The notes below the pieces were generated by a model that was not told the origin of the DNA, ran no database searches, and was given only the letters and a program-made list of their open reading frames with translations. DNA of 48,034 nt from Myxococcales bacterium (lineage in GTDB: Bacteria; Myxococcota_A; UBA9160; UBA4427): NCBI GenBank assembly GCA_012960035.1, contig DUBZ01000010.1:1-48034 (forward strand), read 5' to 3'. This document shows positions 17,174 to 24,593 of the stretch, one piece after another. A program made the translations under genes and the position numbers. Positions within the stretch are counted from its first letter, which is position 1, and every line of letters starts with the position of its first letter.

Positions 17174-18013
17174 TTAGAAGAACGCCATCGTACGCACTTC
17201 AACACTTTCGCGCGGCGTCGCATCTTCGGGTGTGTTGGGAAGCGTGAAGGCCGTATGCGCCGTAAAGCGCGCTCGTCCGTCGCGAGACGAGTCGAAGCAC
17301 TTGAGCAGCATGGCTTCGTCCGGCGTCATTCGTGCGTAGTAGAGCCAGCGATGCTTGGGGTTGTACTTGAGCGACTGAATTTCACCGATGCGGTCGACGT
17401 AGATCAAGTCCATCGAGACGAGATCGTCGGGTCCCATGCTTTGGGCGTCGAGCACGGCCAGTGGCGATTCTTCGACCGGGGCACGTGTCGGACGCCAAAC
17501 GTTGATCACGGCGAAACGGTTCTTGATCAGGCTTTCGGCTTCGTCGGGGACGAGGTCACGCACGCGCTGCGGGCCTGAGGTTTCGGTGTAGTCGTTGTGG
17601 GCAAAGACAACGGGTAGTTGTGCTTCGTGTAATTTCGCTTTGGCCAATGCGCGCGAGCGCAAATTGTGGTCGAACGCGATCACGCGCTTTGCTCCGGTCT
17701 CTCGTGCGACAAGGGCTTCGATCTCGGGGTAGTAGTGAGCACGGACCGCGTCGGGATCGTAAAAATCGTGAGCCTTGCGAAAGTCGGACGCGGCGGGAAC
17801 GAGTTCAACGCCTTCGACTTCGAGTCGAGGTTTCTCTTCAAGCTGGCGCGCATCGTGAATCGACATTGTGCGCGGGCCGAGTTGAGGTCCTTTGCGCGGA
17901 TTCTCGGGAATTGGCGTGTTGACGTAAAAAACTGGCTTTGCGGCTGGTGCTTCGAGTAAGTACGCCAGCGGCGCTTCGACGACAGCGAGGGGGGAGTCGG
18001 AGGCATTACTCAT
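17174..18013 (-). CDS. CmcJ/NvfI-family oxidoreductase-like protein
   Basis: A 279-residue protein of the family that includes cephamycin CmcJ and fungal NvfI/AsaB-like oxidoreductases. Recognisable elements are FYDPDAVRAHYYPEIEALV, RVIAFDHNLRSR, HNDYTETSGPQRVRDL and FAVINVWRPTRAPVEESPLAVLDAQS, then WLYYARMTPDEAMLLKCFDS near the C-terminus. This is the conserved order of the family, which is a divergent iron/2-oxoglutarate-type fold; several members lack ordinary metal ligands. The pathway here is unknown. A CmcI-family gene lies 13 kb to the left but not in the same operon. Confidence 0.78.
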   Translation of the reverse strand: MSNASDSPLAVVEAPLAYLLEAPAAKPVFYVNTPIPENPRKGPQLGPRTMSIHDARQLEEKPRLEVEGVELVPAASDFRKAHDFYDPDAVRAHYYPEIEALVARETGAKRVIAFDHNLRSRALAKAKLHEAQLPVVFAHNDYTETSGPQRVRDLVPDEAESLIKNRFAVINVWRPTRAPVEESPLAVLDAQSMGPDDLVSMDLIYVDRIGEIQSLKYNPKHRWLYYARMTPDEAMLLKCFDSSRDGRARFTAHTAFTLPNTPEDATPRESVEVRTMAFF

Positions 18014-18054
18014 GTCGACAGTTTATCCCCCTGACTCGATCGTGTGCACCTGGC

Positions 18055-18633
18055 CTACAGCGAATTCCGCAAATCCTTACCGGGGACGAGTTCGAGGGCA
18101 CCTTGACCATCCCATGCGGAGATCTTTCGGACGCGGCCGTGCTCTTCAACTTGGGTTTCGCCTGCCAGTCGCCAACCCTTTTCTTCCATGGCGTCGTGGA
18201 GTCGTTCGGCTTCGGCGTGCACGCTGACGACGAGCCGGTGCGGCGTGGTCGACTGGCAAGTGGCGGCGAGGATTCGTTGGCTAGCGCGGAAACCGACCCC
18301 GGACAGAAAGATGTTCGACGGAGCTTCGCCGAAAGAAAGTGTCGAGGCGTCGCGGCTGTGAAAGGCAATGCGATCATCGGACAACGAACTCGACAAGCGC
18401 TGCTCGATCGCATCGACGAGCCCGGGTGCACGATCGACAAAGTGCAGCTCGGGCAGCGAATGCGTATGCCATGCCCACAAGCCGATCAAGCCATGGTCAC
18501 AGCAGAGGTCCCAAGTTGGGCGGTGGTCGATCGCGAAGTCGGCAATCCGTTTCATGCGCTCGGTGACCCGGGCGTGTAGATGGCTTGCGAGGTTGGGAGG
18601 CAGGTTACCGGCAGGCTCTGAATATGATGTCAC
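18055..18633 (-). CDS. TrmK-like SAM-dependent methyltransferase
   Basis: A 192-residue Rossmann methyltransferase. HARVTERMKRIADFAI followed by TWDLCCDHGLIGLWAW matches the opening of TrmK (tRNA m1A22 methyltransferase), whose SAM loop reads D-x-G-T-D-H. Next come LHFVDRAPGLVDAIEQRL and IAFHSRDASTLSF. The family's usual GMGG strand is replaced by NIFLSGVGFRASQRIL. The start is a GTG whose last two bases overlap the TGA of the upstream RluA-RlmI fusion gene (GTGA), so the two are translationally coupled. The target could be tRNA A22 or another RNA; the divergence makes the exact site uncertain. Confidence 0.75.
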   Translation of the reverse strand: MTSYSEPAGNLPPNLASHLHARVTERMKRIADFAIDHRPTWDLCCDHGLIGLWAWHTHSLPELHFVDRAPGLVDAIEQRLSSSLSDDRIAFHSRDASTLSFGEAPSNIFLSGVGFRASQRILAATCQSTTPHRLVVSVHAEAERLHDAMEEKGWRLAGETQVEEHGRVRKISAWDGQGALELVPGKDLRNSL

Positions 18634-20699
18634 TTGCGTGTCGCCAGAACGCCCTCGAACGCAGTTCCCTCGCGAAATCCCTTGAGCGTCGGAAAGTCTG
18701 CACCGGGCCCCGCGTCGTGGATGCTCCGAAGCGGGGCCCCCGCTTTGACCGCGGAGGCGTTTACAAGATCTTGCAACTTGTCCTTGGCGCCTTGGTCGTT
18801 GCGACAGACGAGTAGCGAGCCACCCGGCACGAGGTGACGCAAGCACTCCTCGACGAGCCGCGCTTGGCCTTTGCGGACCGACCAAAATTGTTTTCCCGCG
18901 GCGGCCGCGGTAGGAGGGTCGATGATGATGCCGTGGTAACAGTCTTGGTCGGGCCACTTTTCAACGAATCGTTGAACATCCATTTTGATCGACTGGTGGC
19001 GGTCTGATCCCATGTCGTTGCGTTCAAGGTTGTGTTCGAGGGTTGCGAGATACGGGCGCGATAGATCGACGCTCGTGACTTCTTCTGCCCCAGCATCGAG
19101 GGCCGCTACGCTGAACGCGCCGGTGTGGCAGAACAAGTTGAGCCATCGCCCACCCCGTGCCTTGCGGACTCGCTTTGCGATGCGGTCGCGGTTTGCGCGT
19201 TGGTCGATGTACAGGCCGAAGCCCGGTCGTGAGCGAAGGGGTTCGCCAAGGCCGGTGTCGACTTGAAAGGTAAGCCCGCGCTCGCGGACGCTGAACGTCT
19301 TCTCGCTCGGCGTGCCACGGTAGGCTTCCGTCGACAAGAACTGGCCCTTCGGCCGGTCTACGATGTGACGAACCATCACGACGGGGAGGTCCTCTTCGAG
19401 CTCAGCCAAGAGTGCGTCGATGGCCGAGGCCTCAAACGCTTGGCTTCCCCGCCACATTGAAAGAACGCGAAGTTCGTTTCCGACGCGGTCGATCATCAGG
19501 CCGGGTAGGGCGTCTGCTTCCCCGTGTATCAACCGGTAGGACGTGGTGCGTTGATCCTTGGCAAAACCAGCCATTAAATCGCGGCGACGTGCCAGTGCGG
19601 CTTTGACGCGCGAAGGAACGGACATCGAATCCGTCTGACGTTTGCTCTGTGGAGACCAAAGGCGCGCGGTGATTTTCCCCGGCCCTTCGATACGACACTC
19701 GCCAACGGCCTTGCCTCGCACGCTTCGCGCATGCACGATGCTGCCGGGGCGGAGTCCCCCGACGTCGGTTGTTTCTGTATCCGTCAAGATCCATGGATGA
19801 CCGCGCTCAAGGGCCATCGCGGTGGCGTGAGACACGGTGATCTCGGCGGGTTCGTCCGAAGTCGAGTAGATGGGCTCCTCAACCGCGTAGCCCGCAGGCT
19901 CAGGCGCGGTCGCATTGACGTCTTCGTCCTGGATCTCAATGCGACGGCTATATAGACGGAGTCCGCCCGCCACCATCGCGCCGCCGTAGAGGTTGTCTCC
20001 GAGTATTGGACAACGCGCGCCTGCAAGGTGTCGTCGAAGTTGATGCGTTCGACCCGTCACCAGTGTGAGGGAGACCTCGCAGATTTCGGGGTGTGGATCG
20101 CGGGCGGGCGGGTCTTCGCTCTCCCCGGACAACACCCGAAAGATCGTTTCGGCTGCCTTGCCGTCTACCCCCGCACGAAAGCGTCCTTCGCGCCACGGGA
20201 GCCTTGGGGCAAGGGCCCGGTATTCCTTCGTGACGACATCCTGCGCGAACGAAGTTGACAAGCGACTCGCTGCCTCTTGCGTGAGTGCGATCAGCCAAGC
20301 GCCACTGACGTCGGCATCGAGGCGATGTACCGGCCAAATTTCGTCGATGCTGCAGTCCAGTGAAGCGGCGACGAGCGCGCGCGCGTCGGGTCCCCCAGCT
20401 GTCGCTGCATGGCTTGGCCAACCGGTTGGCTTGTCGACGACGCAGAAGTCTTGGCCTCTTTGCAGGATTTCGATCGCCGGCGGTGATGAGACGAGCTGGC
20501 CCTCCCGCGCAACCACTTGAACTCGGCTTCCCGGAGCGACGCGCGCTTTGGCTTCACGCGTAACTTCGCCCGCGATACGCACTTCGCCGGCCGAGATCGC
20601 GGCGTTCCGTTGCTTGGGGCTCGCCTGGGGCCAGGCCCGCGCGACAAGCTCTTGAACGTCGAGGTCGTGGCCAGGTGCGCGAAAGTCGAGGTTCCACAT
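18630..20699 (-). CDS. fusion of RluA-family pseudouridine synthase and RlmI-like rRNA methyltransferase
   Basis: A 689-residue two-enzyme protein. Residues 1-65 form an S4-like RNA-binding segment. Residues about 75-270 are an RluA-type pseudouridine synthase with FCVVDKPTGWPSHA and HRLDADVSG (125-133), whose Asp128 is the catalytic residue, plus SLTLVTGRTHQLRRHLAG. From about 290 a PUA-like domain (VSHATAMALERGHPWI) leads into a class I methyltransferase with YRLIHGEADALPGLMIDR, GLYIDQRANRD, WLNLFCHTGAFSVAAL and IIIDPPT. The last third matches RlmI (m5C1962 of 23S rRNA); the expected SSCS-type catalytic segment reads LLVCRND, so one Cys remains. Fusion of a pseudouridine synthase to a C5-cytosine methyltransferase is unusual. 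It is followed by a GTGA-coupled TrmK-like gene. Confidence 0.88.
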   Translation of the reverse strand: MWNLDFRAPGHDLDVQELVARAWPQASPKQRNAAISAGEVRIAGEVTREAKARVAPGSRVQVVAREGQLVSSPPAIEILQRGQDFCVVDKPTGWPSHAATAGGPDARALVAASLDCSIDEIWPVHRLDADVSGAWLIALTQEAASRLSTSFAQDVVTKEYRALAPRLPWREGRFRAGVDGKAAETIFRVLSGESEDPPARDPHPEICEVSLTLVTGRTHQLRRHLAGARCPILGDNLYGGAMVAGGLRLYSRRIEIQDEDVNATAPEPAGYAVEEPIYSTSDEPAEITVSHATAMALERGHPWILTDTETTDVGGLRPGSIVHARSVRGKAVGECRIEGPGKITARLWSPQSKRQTDSMSVPSRVKAALARRRDLMAGFAKDQRTTSYRLIHGEADALPGLMIDRVGNELRVLSMWRGSQAFEASAIDALLAELEEDLPVVMVRHIVDRPKGQFLSTEAYRGTPSEKTFSVRERGLTFQVDTGLGEPLRSRPGFGLYIDQRANRDRIAKRVRKARGGRWLNLFCHTGAFSVAALDAGAEEVTSVDLSRPYLATLEHNLERNDMGSDRHQSIKMDVQRFVEKWPDQDCYHGIIIDPPTAAAAGKQFWSVRKGQARLVEECLRHLVPGGSLLVCRNDQGAKDKLQDLVNASAVKAGAPLRSIHDAGPGADFPTLKGFREGTAFEGVLATRK

Positions 20700-20814
20700 A
20701 GTGCGGACCGTGCCACAGTTGCGGCGGGTTGTGCATCCGTCGTATGCGCCATCTCGGTTTCGGTCTGTCTATTTGCCGTTACTCTTGTACGCCAACCCGT
20801 ACCCCGAGACTTTC

Positions 20815-21540
20815 ATGTCGCTCGATCACGTTCGCATCGTACTCATCGAACCCCAACACCCCGGAAACATCGGCGCGGCAGCCCGCGCAATGAAGACGAT
20901 GTCTCTAAGCCAGCTCGTATTGGTTCGGCCGCGGGAGTTCCCCTCTTTTGAAGCTGAGCGTCGGGCCGCAGGAGCAGACGACATTCTGAACTCGGCGCAG
21001 GTTGTCGACGATGTCGGGGATGCCATTGGAGATTGTCGGCTCGTGGTGGGATGTTCGGCGCGCAACCGCGGGGTGCTCCACGAGTTGTTCGATGCGCGAC
21101 AGTGCGCTGCGCAGCTTCTTGGTGAGACGGCGTCGGGCGACCCGGCGGCCGTGATGTTTGGGACCGAGCGCACGGGGCTCGAGAATCATGACCTCGATCG
21201 GTGCAACTACCAAGTTGTCATCCCCGCAAATGAGAAGTTTTCTTCGTTGAACCTTGCCTCTGCGGTGCAGCTCGTTTGTTACGAACTCTTCATGGCGGCA
21301 GACGGTCCCGCGCTAGAACTTCCGAAGCGCGTCGCCGAATACCCAGGGCGAGAGAAGGACATGGAACATTTCTTCAATCACCTCGTGCGGGCACTCGACT
21401 CGCGGGAATTTCTTGAAGGAGAGATGCGCGAAGTGGGCATCATGAAAATTCGCCGACTCTTTGGAAGAGCGCGTCCAAGTGAGGGCGAACTGAAACTGCT
21501 GCACAGTCTTTCTAGGCTGATTCACAAAGACGGCCAGTAA
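20815..21540 (+). CDS. trmJ: TrmJ-type tRNA (Cm32/Um32) 2'-O-methyltransferase
   Basis: A 241-residue SpoU/TrmH-class (trefoil-knot) methyltransferase. It starts VRIVLIEPQHPGNIGAAARAMKTM (motif 1), has VMFGTERTGLENHDLDRCN (motif 2, about 116-134) and ANEKFSSLNLASAVQLVCYE (motif 3), and ends in the alpha-helical dimerisation/tRNA-binding extension typical of TrmJ (FFNHLVRALDSREFL...RLFGRARPSEGELKLLHSL). It would methylate the 2'-OH of nucleotide 32 in tRNA anticodon loops. It is divergent from the RluA-RlmI/TrmK-like operon across about 115 bases, making a compact RNA-modification island. Confidence 0.9.
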   Translation: MSLDHVRIVLIEPQHPGNIGAAARAMKTMSLSQLVLVRPREFPSFEAERRAAGADDILNSAQVVDDVGDAIGDCRLVVGCSARNRGVLHELFDARQCAAQLLGETASGDPAAVMFGTERTGLENHDLDRCNYQVVIPANEKFSSLNLASAVQLVCYELFMAADGPALELPKRVAEYPGREKDMEHFFNHLVRALDSREFLEGEMREVGIMKIRRLFGRARPSEGELKLLHSLSRLIHKDGQ

Positions 21541-21551
21541 CGGCTAGAGGA

Positions 21552-21827
21552 ATGCACGTTGGGAAGACTGGACGGGAGGAGTTCATCGTCGACGGCGTCC
21601 GGTGCAATGCGATATGCCCGGGCGGCATCGATACTCCGATGAATGTGGGCTTGCGCATGCCGGAAGACATGGACTTCAACCACATTCGTAAGATCTCGAA
21701 TCCCCTCATCCCGTTCGGCAAGCCAGAAGAGGTGGCGGGGGTCGTGACGTTTCTTGCGTCCGACGATGCGTCTTACATCAACGGCGAGCAGATCGTGGTC
21801 GACGGCGGTGTGACGTCGATGATCTAG
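21552..21827 (+). pseudogene. C-terminal fragment of a short-chain dehydrogenase
   Basis: A 91-codon ORF whose residues 13-91 match the last third of an SDR: DGVRCNAICPGGIDTPMN, then PFGKPEEVAGVVTFLASDDASYINGEQIVVDGG. The Rossmann N-terminus, the NNAG motif and the Ser-Tyr-Lys catalytic triad are absent, so it cannot be a dehydrogenase. The first dozen residues are unrelated and directly follow trmJ by 11 bases. It keeps an ATG and an AGAGGA upstream, so a truncated peptide could still be made, but a deletion remnant is more likely. Confidence 0.8.
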
Positions 21828-21845
21828 GCCGCGGTCCCGGTCGGC

Positions 21846-22289
21846 TTATGCTTCGCGCGGTGTGCCGGGTTCAACCACGGTCCGCCGCAAGTGGGTCTTC
21901 GCAATCTTCCATTCGCCGTTTACCTTGCGGTACTCGTCGTGATAGTGACCGTACCCCGTGAAGCCGTCTCCGAGCTTCACGATGTCTACCATGGCCCAGA
22001 TGCCGGTGGCCGTGTCGGCGCCTGTGAGGTCGATCTCGGGAGTATGACCGTGATGCACGGTGCTGGCGTCTGCGAGCATCTTACGGTTCATCGCGACCAT
22101 TTCGTCGGCACTCGAAAACTGAATGTCGGGATGAGGGCCTTCGTAGGTGCCCTCGAAATCGTCGGTAAATAAGGCGCGCCAGGCGTCCCACTGCTTGGTG
22201 TCGAGCAGCCGGAAGTACTTCGCCTTGAGGATCTCAATTGCCCGCGCCTCGGTAATTTCTCGAAGCGCGTCGGTTGTCGTGTCAGACAT
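21846..22289 (-). CDS. SnoaL-like (NTF2-fold) protein
   Basis: A 147-residue protein with the SnoaL/NTF2 cone fold: an N-terminal helix (RAIEILKAKYFRLLDTKQWDAWRALFTDDF) and strands ending in GYGHYHDEYRKVNGEWKIAKTHLRRTVVEP, where His and Asp sit in the usual pocket positions. Relatives act as cyclases, isomerases or dehydratases (for example ketosteroid isomerase) or as binding proteins. It begins four bases after the metallo-beta-lactamase gene on the same strand, so they share a transcript; a role on a product of that hydrolase is inferred. An AGGA ribosome site precedes the ATG. Confidence 0.85.
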   Translation of the reverse strand: MSDTTTDALREITEARAIEILKAKYFRLLDTKQWDAWRALFTDDFEGTYEGPHPDIQFSSADEMVAMNRKMLADASTVHHGHTPEIDLTGADTATGIWAMVDIVKLGDGFTGYGHYHDEYRKVNGEWKIAKTHLRRTVVEPGTPREA

Positions 22290-22293
22290 GGGC

Positions 22294-23676
22294 TTAGTCC
22301 TTTGTTTCGGGTGCGAGTTCCGCGATGCGGGCGTCCAGCCAGCTCACTTCCATGAAGTTGTTCGTCTGGCGGATCGCCCTAGCGCGAAGGTTCTGAAGAA
22401 CCGCACGCTTTAAGGCCATGAGGCTCGCCGACGGGCTGCCTGCCGCCTGCGCGACCTCGACGAGATGCAGTGCCTTTTCAGGCTCACCCCCGTCAAGCTT
22501 GGCCTGTGCGATTTGCTGGATCGTATCGGGACCGCCCGCAGCGACAACAAGGTCTTGGTACACGGAGCGAGCGGGAACGGGATAGAGCTCGGTCGTCGAC
22601 TGAAATTGAAACCAACCGGTATACGTTTCCCAAAGCCCGCGTACCGAATAAGCCACCTTCCCGTAGCCTTCCGAAAGCTTCAGGTGTTCAGGCAGTTTGA
22701 TCTCCTGCATCAAGACTTCGAGAGACTTCCCTGCATTCATCCCGGCGACGACTTCGTCGTGGACATATTGAACGGCATCGCGCATTCGAGTCAGTGCCAG
22801 TTCGATGTAGTCGGCGCCGCGAATCACATCGAAGTGTCCATGCGCGATGATTTCGGGCCCGAGGCTGATGACGTGATCGACTGCGTGGATGTAGTCGAGA
22901 AATTCGCGGTAGCGCTCGCCCCGGATGGAATACAGGTTGGGAAACATCGGGAAGTGGGGGCCCGTCATATCGCCGGTAAACAGGAGCTTCTGTTTTGGCA
23001 GCCAGACCGCGAGCCCATCGCGCCCCTCGCCCGCAGGCAAAGCGAGGACGTGAATTTCGGTGTCGCCGACCTGAAGAACGAGTGGCTCGTCGTTGTCGAC
23101 GACGACATCGGGGACGAGCCCGCCAGGTTCAAACAACGGGTTGCTCGATCGGGCCTTTTTAGAAAGCGCGACGAGTTCGGGAAGGATCTTTGCTCCTCGC
23201 CGCGAGTAGTACTCGGACAAGATCGTGAGTTCGTGCTGCACCTTCGAGAAGTCTTCGTGGGCAATGATTTCGGCGTCCGGGTAAGCCTGCTTCCAGAGCT
23301 TCGCGCCGCCAATATGGTCCATGTGCGCGTGGGTGAAGATCAGTTTTTGGATCGGGCCTTTCACCGCGCTTTCGAGTCGCTCTTTAACCTGCATCGCTTG
23401 GTGGGGAAGGCCGGTGTCGATGACAACCGCACCCGCACTCGTCTGGATGATGTACGCGTTCGCTGTGCCGGTGGCCCGCCACACGCCGTCGGCAACGGGA
23501 TGGAGTTCAACCTGGGTCTGTTTGAAATCCCATCCACGCTCTTTGACTTCGTCCAGAGCGCGAGGTTCGTCCGCGAACGTCATCGGGGCCCCCAGCGCGA
23601 TCACCAACATCGATGCAATCGCTGAAACCCGGGCATGGCGAAGCGCCAATTGGCATCGCATTCGAATTTGATCCAT
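22294..23676 (-). CDS. secreted metallo-beta-lactamase-fold hydrolase with alkylsulfatase-like dimerisation domain
   Basis: A 460-residue protein with an N-terminal leader (hydrophobic core about 17-33, then a FADEP-type cleavage site) that suggests export. The metallo-beta-lactamase core carries VVIDTGLP and the zinc ligands THAHMDHIGG (His116, His118, Asp120, His121). Later metal-site elements include LFTGDMTGPHFPMFPN and IIAHGHFDVIRG. The C-terminal third resembles the dimerisation region of the alkyl-sulfatase (BDS1-like) family: YGKVAYSVRGLWETYTGWFQ. It could hydrolyse an alkyl sulfate or related ester; the substrate is not fixed. It heads an operon with the SnoaL-like gene. A related gene is at 36659-38164. 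Confidence 0.87.
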   Translation of the reverse strand: MDQIRMRCQLALRHARVSAIASMLVIALGAPMTFADEPRALDEVKERGWDFKQTQVELHPVADGVWRATGTANAYIIQTSAGAVVIDTGLPHQAMQVKERLESAVKGPIQKLIFTHAHMDHIGGAKLWKQAYPDAEIIAHEDFSKVQHELTILSEYYSRRGAKILPELVALSKKARSSNPLFEPGGLVPDVVVDNDEPLVLQVGDTEIHVLALPAGEGRDGLAVWLPKQKLLFTGDMTGPHFPMFPNLYSIRGERYREFLDYIHAVDHVISLGPEIIAHGHFDVIRGADYIELALTRMRDAVQYVHDEVVAGMNAGKSLEVLMQEIKLPEHLKLSEGYGKVAYSVRGLWETYTGWFQFQSTTELYPVPARSVYQDLVVAAGGPDTIQQIAQAKLDGGEPEKALHLVEVAQAAGSPSASLMALKRAVLQNLRARAIRQTNNFMEVSWLDARIAELAPETKD

Positions 23677-23682
23677 GTCTAT

Positions 23683-23958
23683 TCAGTCCCTTTCACCCGC
23701 CGGAGCTTCGACGGCACGCAAGTTTATTATAATTCCTATGTCCACTGCAGGAGCGGCGGCGATCGCTTGTCCCGATACTGCAAGATTGGCGAACTCGTCT
23801 TCGAGCACTGCGCCAAGCAGGTTCATCTTGGAATCGAAAAAGTTGTAGAGAGTTCTCGTCCCAACGTCGGCGACATCGGTGATGTCCTTCTTCGATTCAC
23901 TTCCGACTGCACGAAATTTACGAATCAATAAATATGAGTAGTATTCATTATATGCCAA
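23683..23958 (-). pseudogene. remnant of a TetR-family regulator
   Basis: Within this 91-codon ORF, a stretch of about 33 residues, DITDVADVGTRTLYNFFDSK followed by MNLLGAVLEDEFA, is clearly the second half of a TetR DNA-binding domain with its recognition helix. The first DNA-binding helix and the whole ligand-binding domain are missing; the ends read into unrelated, partly A+T-rich sequence. It sits between the metallo-beta-lactamase operon and the divergent VOC operon, where a regulator would be expected, so it probably once controlled one of them. Confidence 0.7.
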
Positions 23959-23990
23959 TCAATCATTGAACACGCCCAATGGAGAACTTC

Positions 23991-24593
23991 ATGGCCAATC
24001 CGCGACTTCCTGAATTCGATCAGAACTCGCCCCTTCGCCCCGCGCGCTTTGGGCACATCGTGCTGAAGACCGGACGCTTTCAAGACATGGCGCACTGGTA
24101 CAAAACCGTGCTTCACGCCGAACCGCTGTTCGAGATTCCGGTCGGCACGTTCCTCACCTTTGACGACGAGCATCACAGACTGCTGATCATCCAGGATCCA
24201 AACGTCACGCCGCGGGAAGCCACCGCCGAAGGCGTCGCGCACTGGGCTTATCTCTACAACTCGCTGACGGAACTGATGACGACGTATGCCCGCTTGCGAG
24301 ACGTAGGCATCGCGCCCACATACTGCGTGAATCACGGCTTCCAGTTTTCGCTCTACTACCACGATCCGGACAAGAACGAAGTCGAACTCGGATGCGACAA
24401 CTTTGGTAGCCGGGATGAGCTCAACGAATGGTTTACGAACGGCCAGTTCGCGAAGAACTTCTACGGGTACAACTTCGATCCCGAGTTCGCCTACAAGCTT
24501 CACGTTGAGGGGGCTGCGGATCGCACGGTCTTTGACGAAACCTACAAGGGCGAAGCACCGGATCTGTCAGCAGTGTTGGGAGACGAAGCGTGA
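23991..24593 (+). CDS. VOC-superfamily (glyoxalase/extradiol-dioxygenase-like) protein
   Basis: A 200-residue vicinal-oxygen-chelate protein. The first metal-ligand region is FGHIVLKTGRFQDMAHWYKT; the middle is VAHWAYLYNSLTELMTTYARL; the last ligand region is FSLYYHDPDKNEVELGCDNF, in which Glu is the expected ligand. The layout resembles the catalytic half of biphenyl-2,3-diol dioxygenases, but it is shorter than a two-module enzyme. The ATG at 23991 follows GGAG, better than the ATG at 23979. It overlaps the next gene by a GTGA, so it is the first cistron of a coupled operon ending in an aromatic-ring-hydroxylase-like monooxygenase. Ring cleavage of a catechol-like product is a reasonable but unproven role. 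Confidence 0.85.
   Translation: MANPRLPEFDQNSPLRPARFGHIVLKTGRFQDMAHWYKTVLHAEPLFEIPVGTFLTFDDEHHRLLIIQDPNVTPREATAEGVAHWAYLYNSLTELMTTYARLRDVGIAPTYCVNHGFQFSLYYHDPDKNEVELGCDNFGSRDELNEWFTNGQFAKNFYGYNFDPEFAYKLHVEGAADRTVFDETYKGEAPDLSAVLGDEA

Noticed and set aside
18634..18957. Upstream extension of the TrmK-like frame
   Set aside because: These codons overlap the RluA-RlmI gene in another frame, are Arg-rich and unlike TrmK; the GTG in the GTGA overlap at 18633 is the better start.
22465..23625. 386-codon open frame on the + strand opposite the metallo-beta-lactamase gene
   Set aside because: It is fully antisense to a gene with clear zinc-ligand motifs, has no recognisable domain, and is expected by chance in GC-rich DNA.
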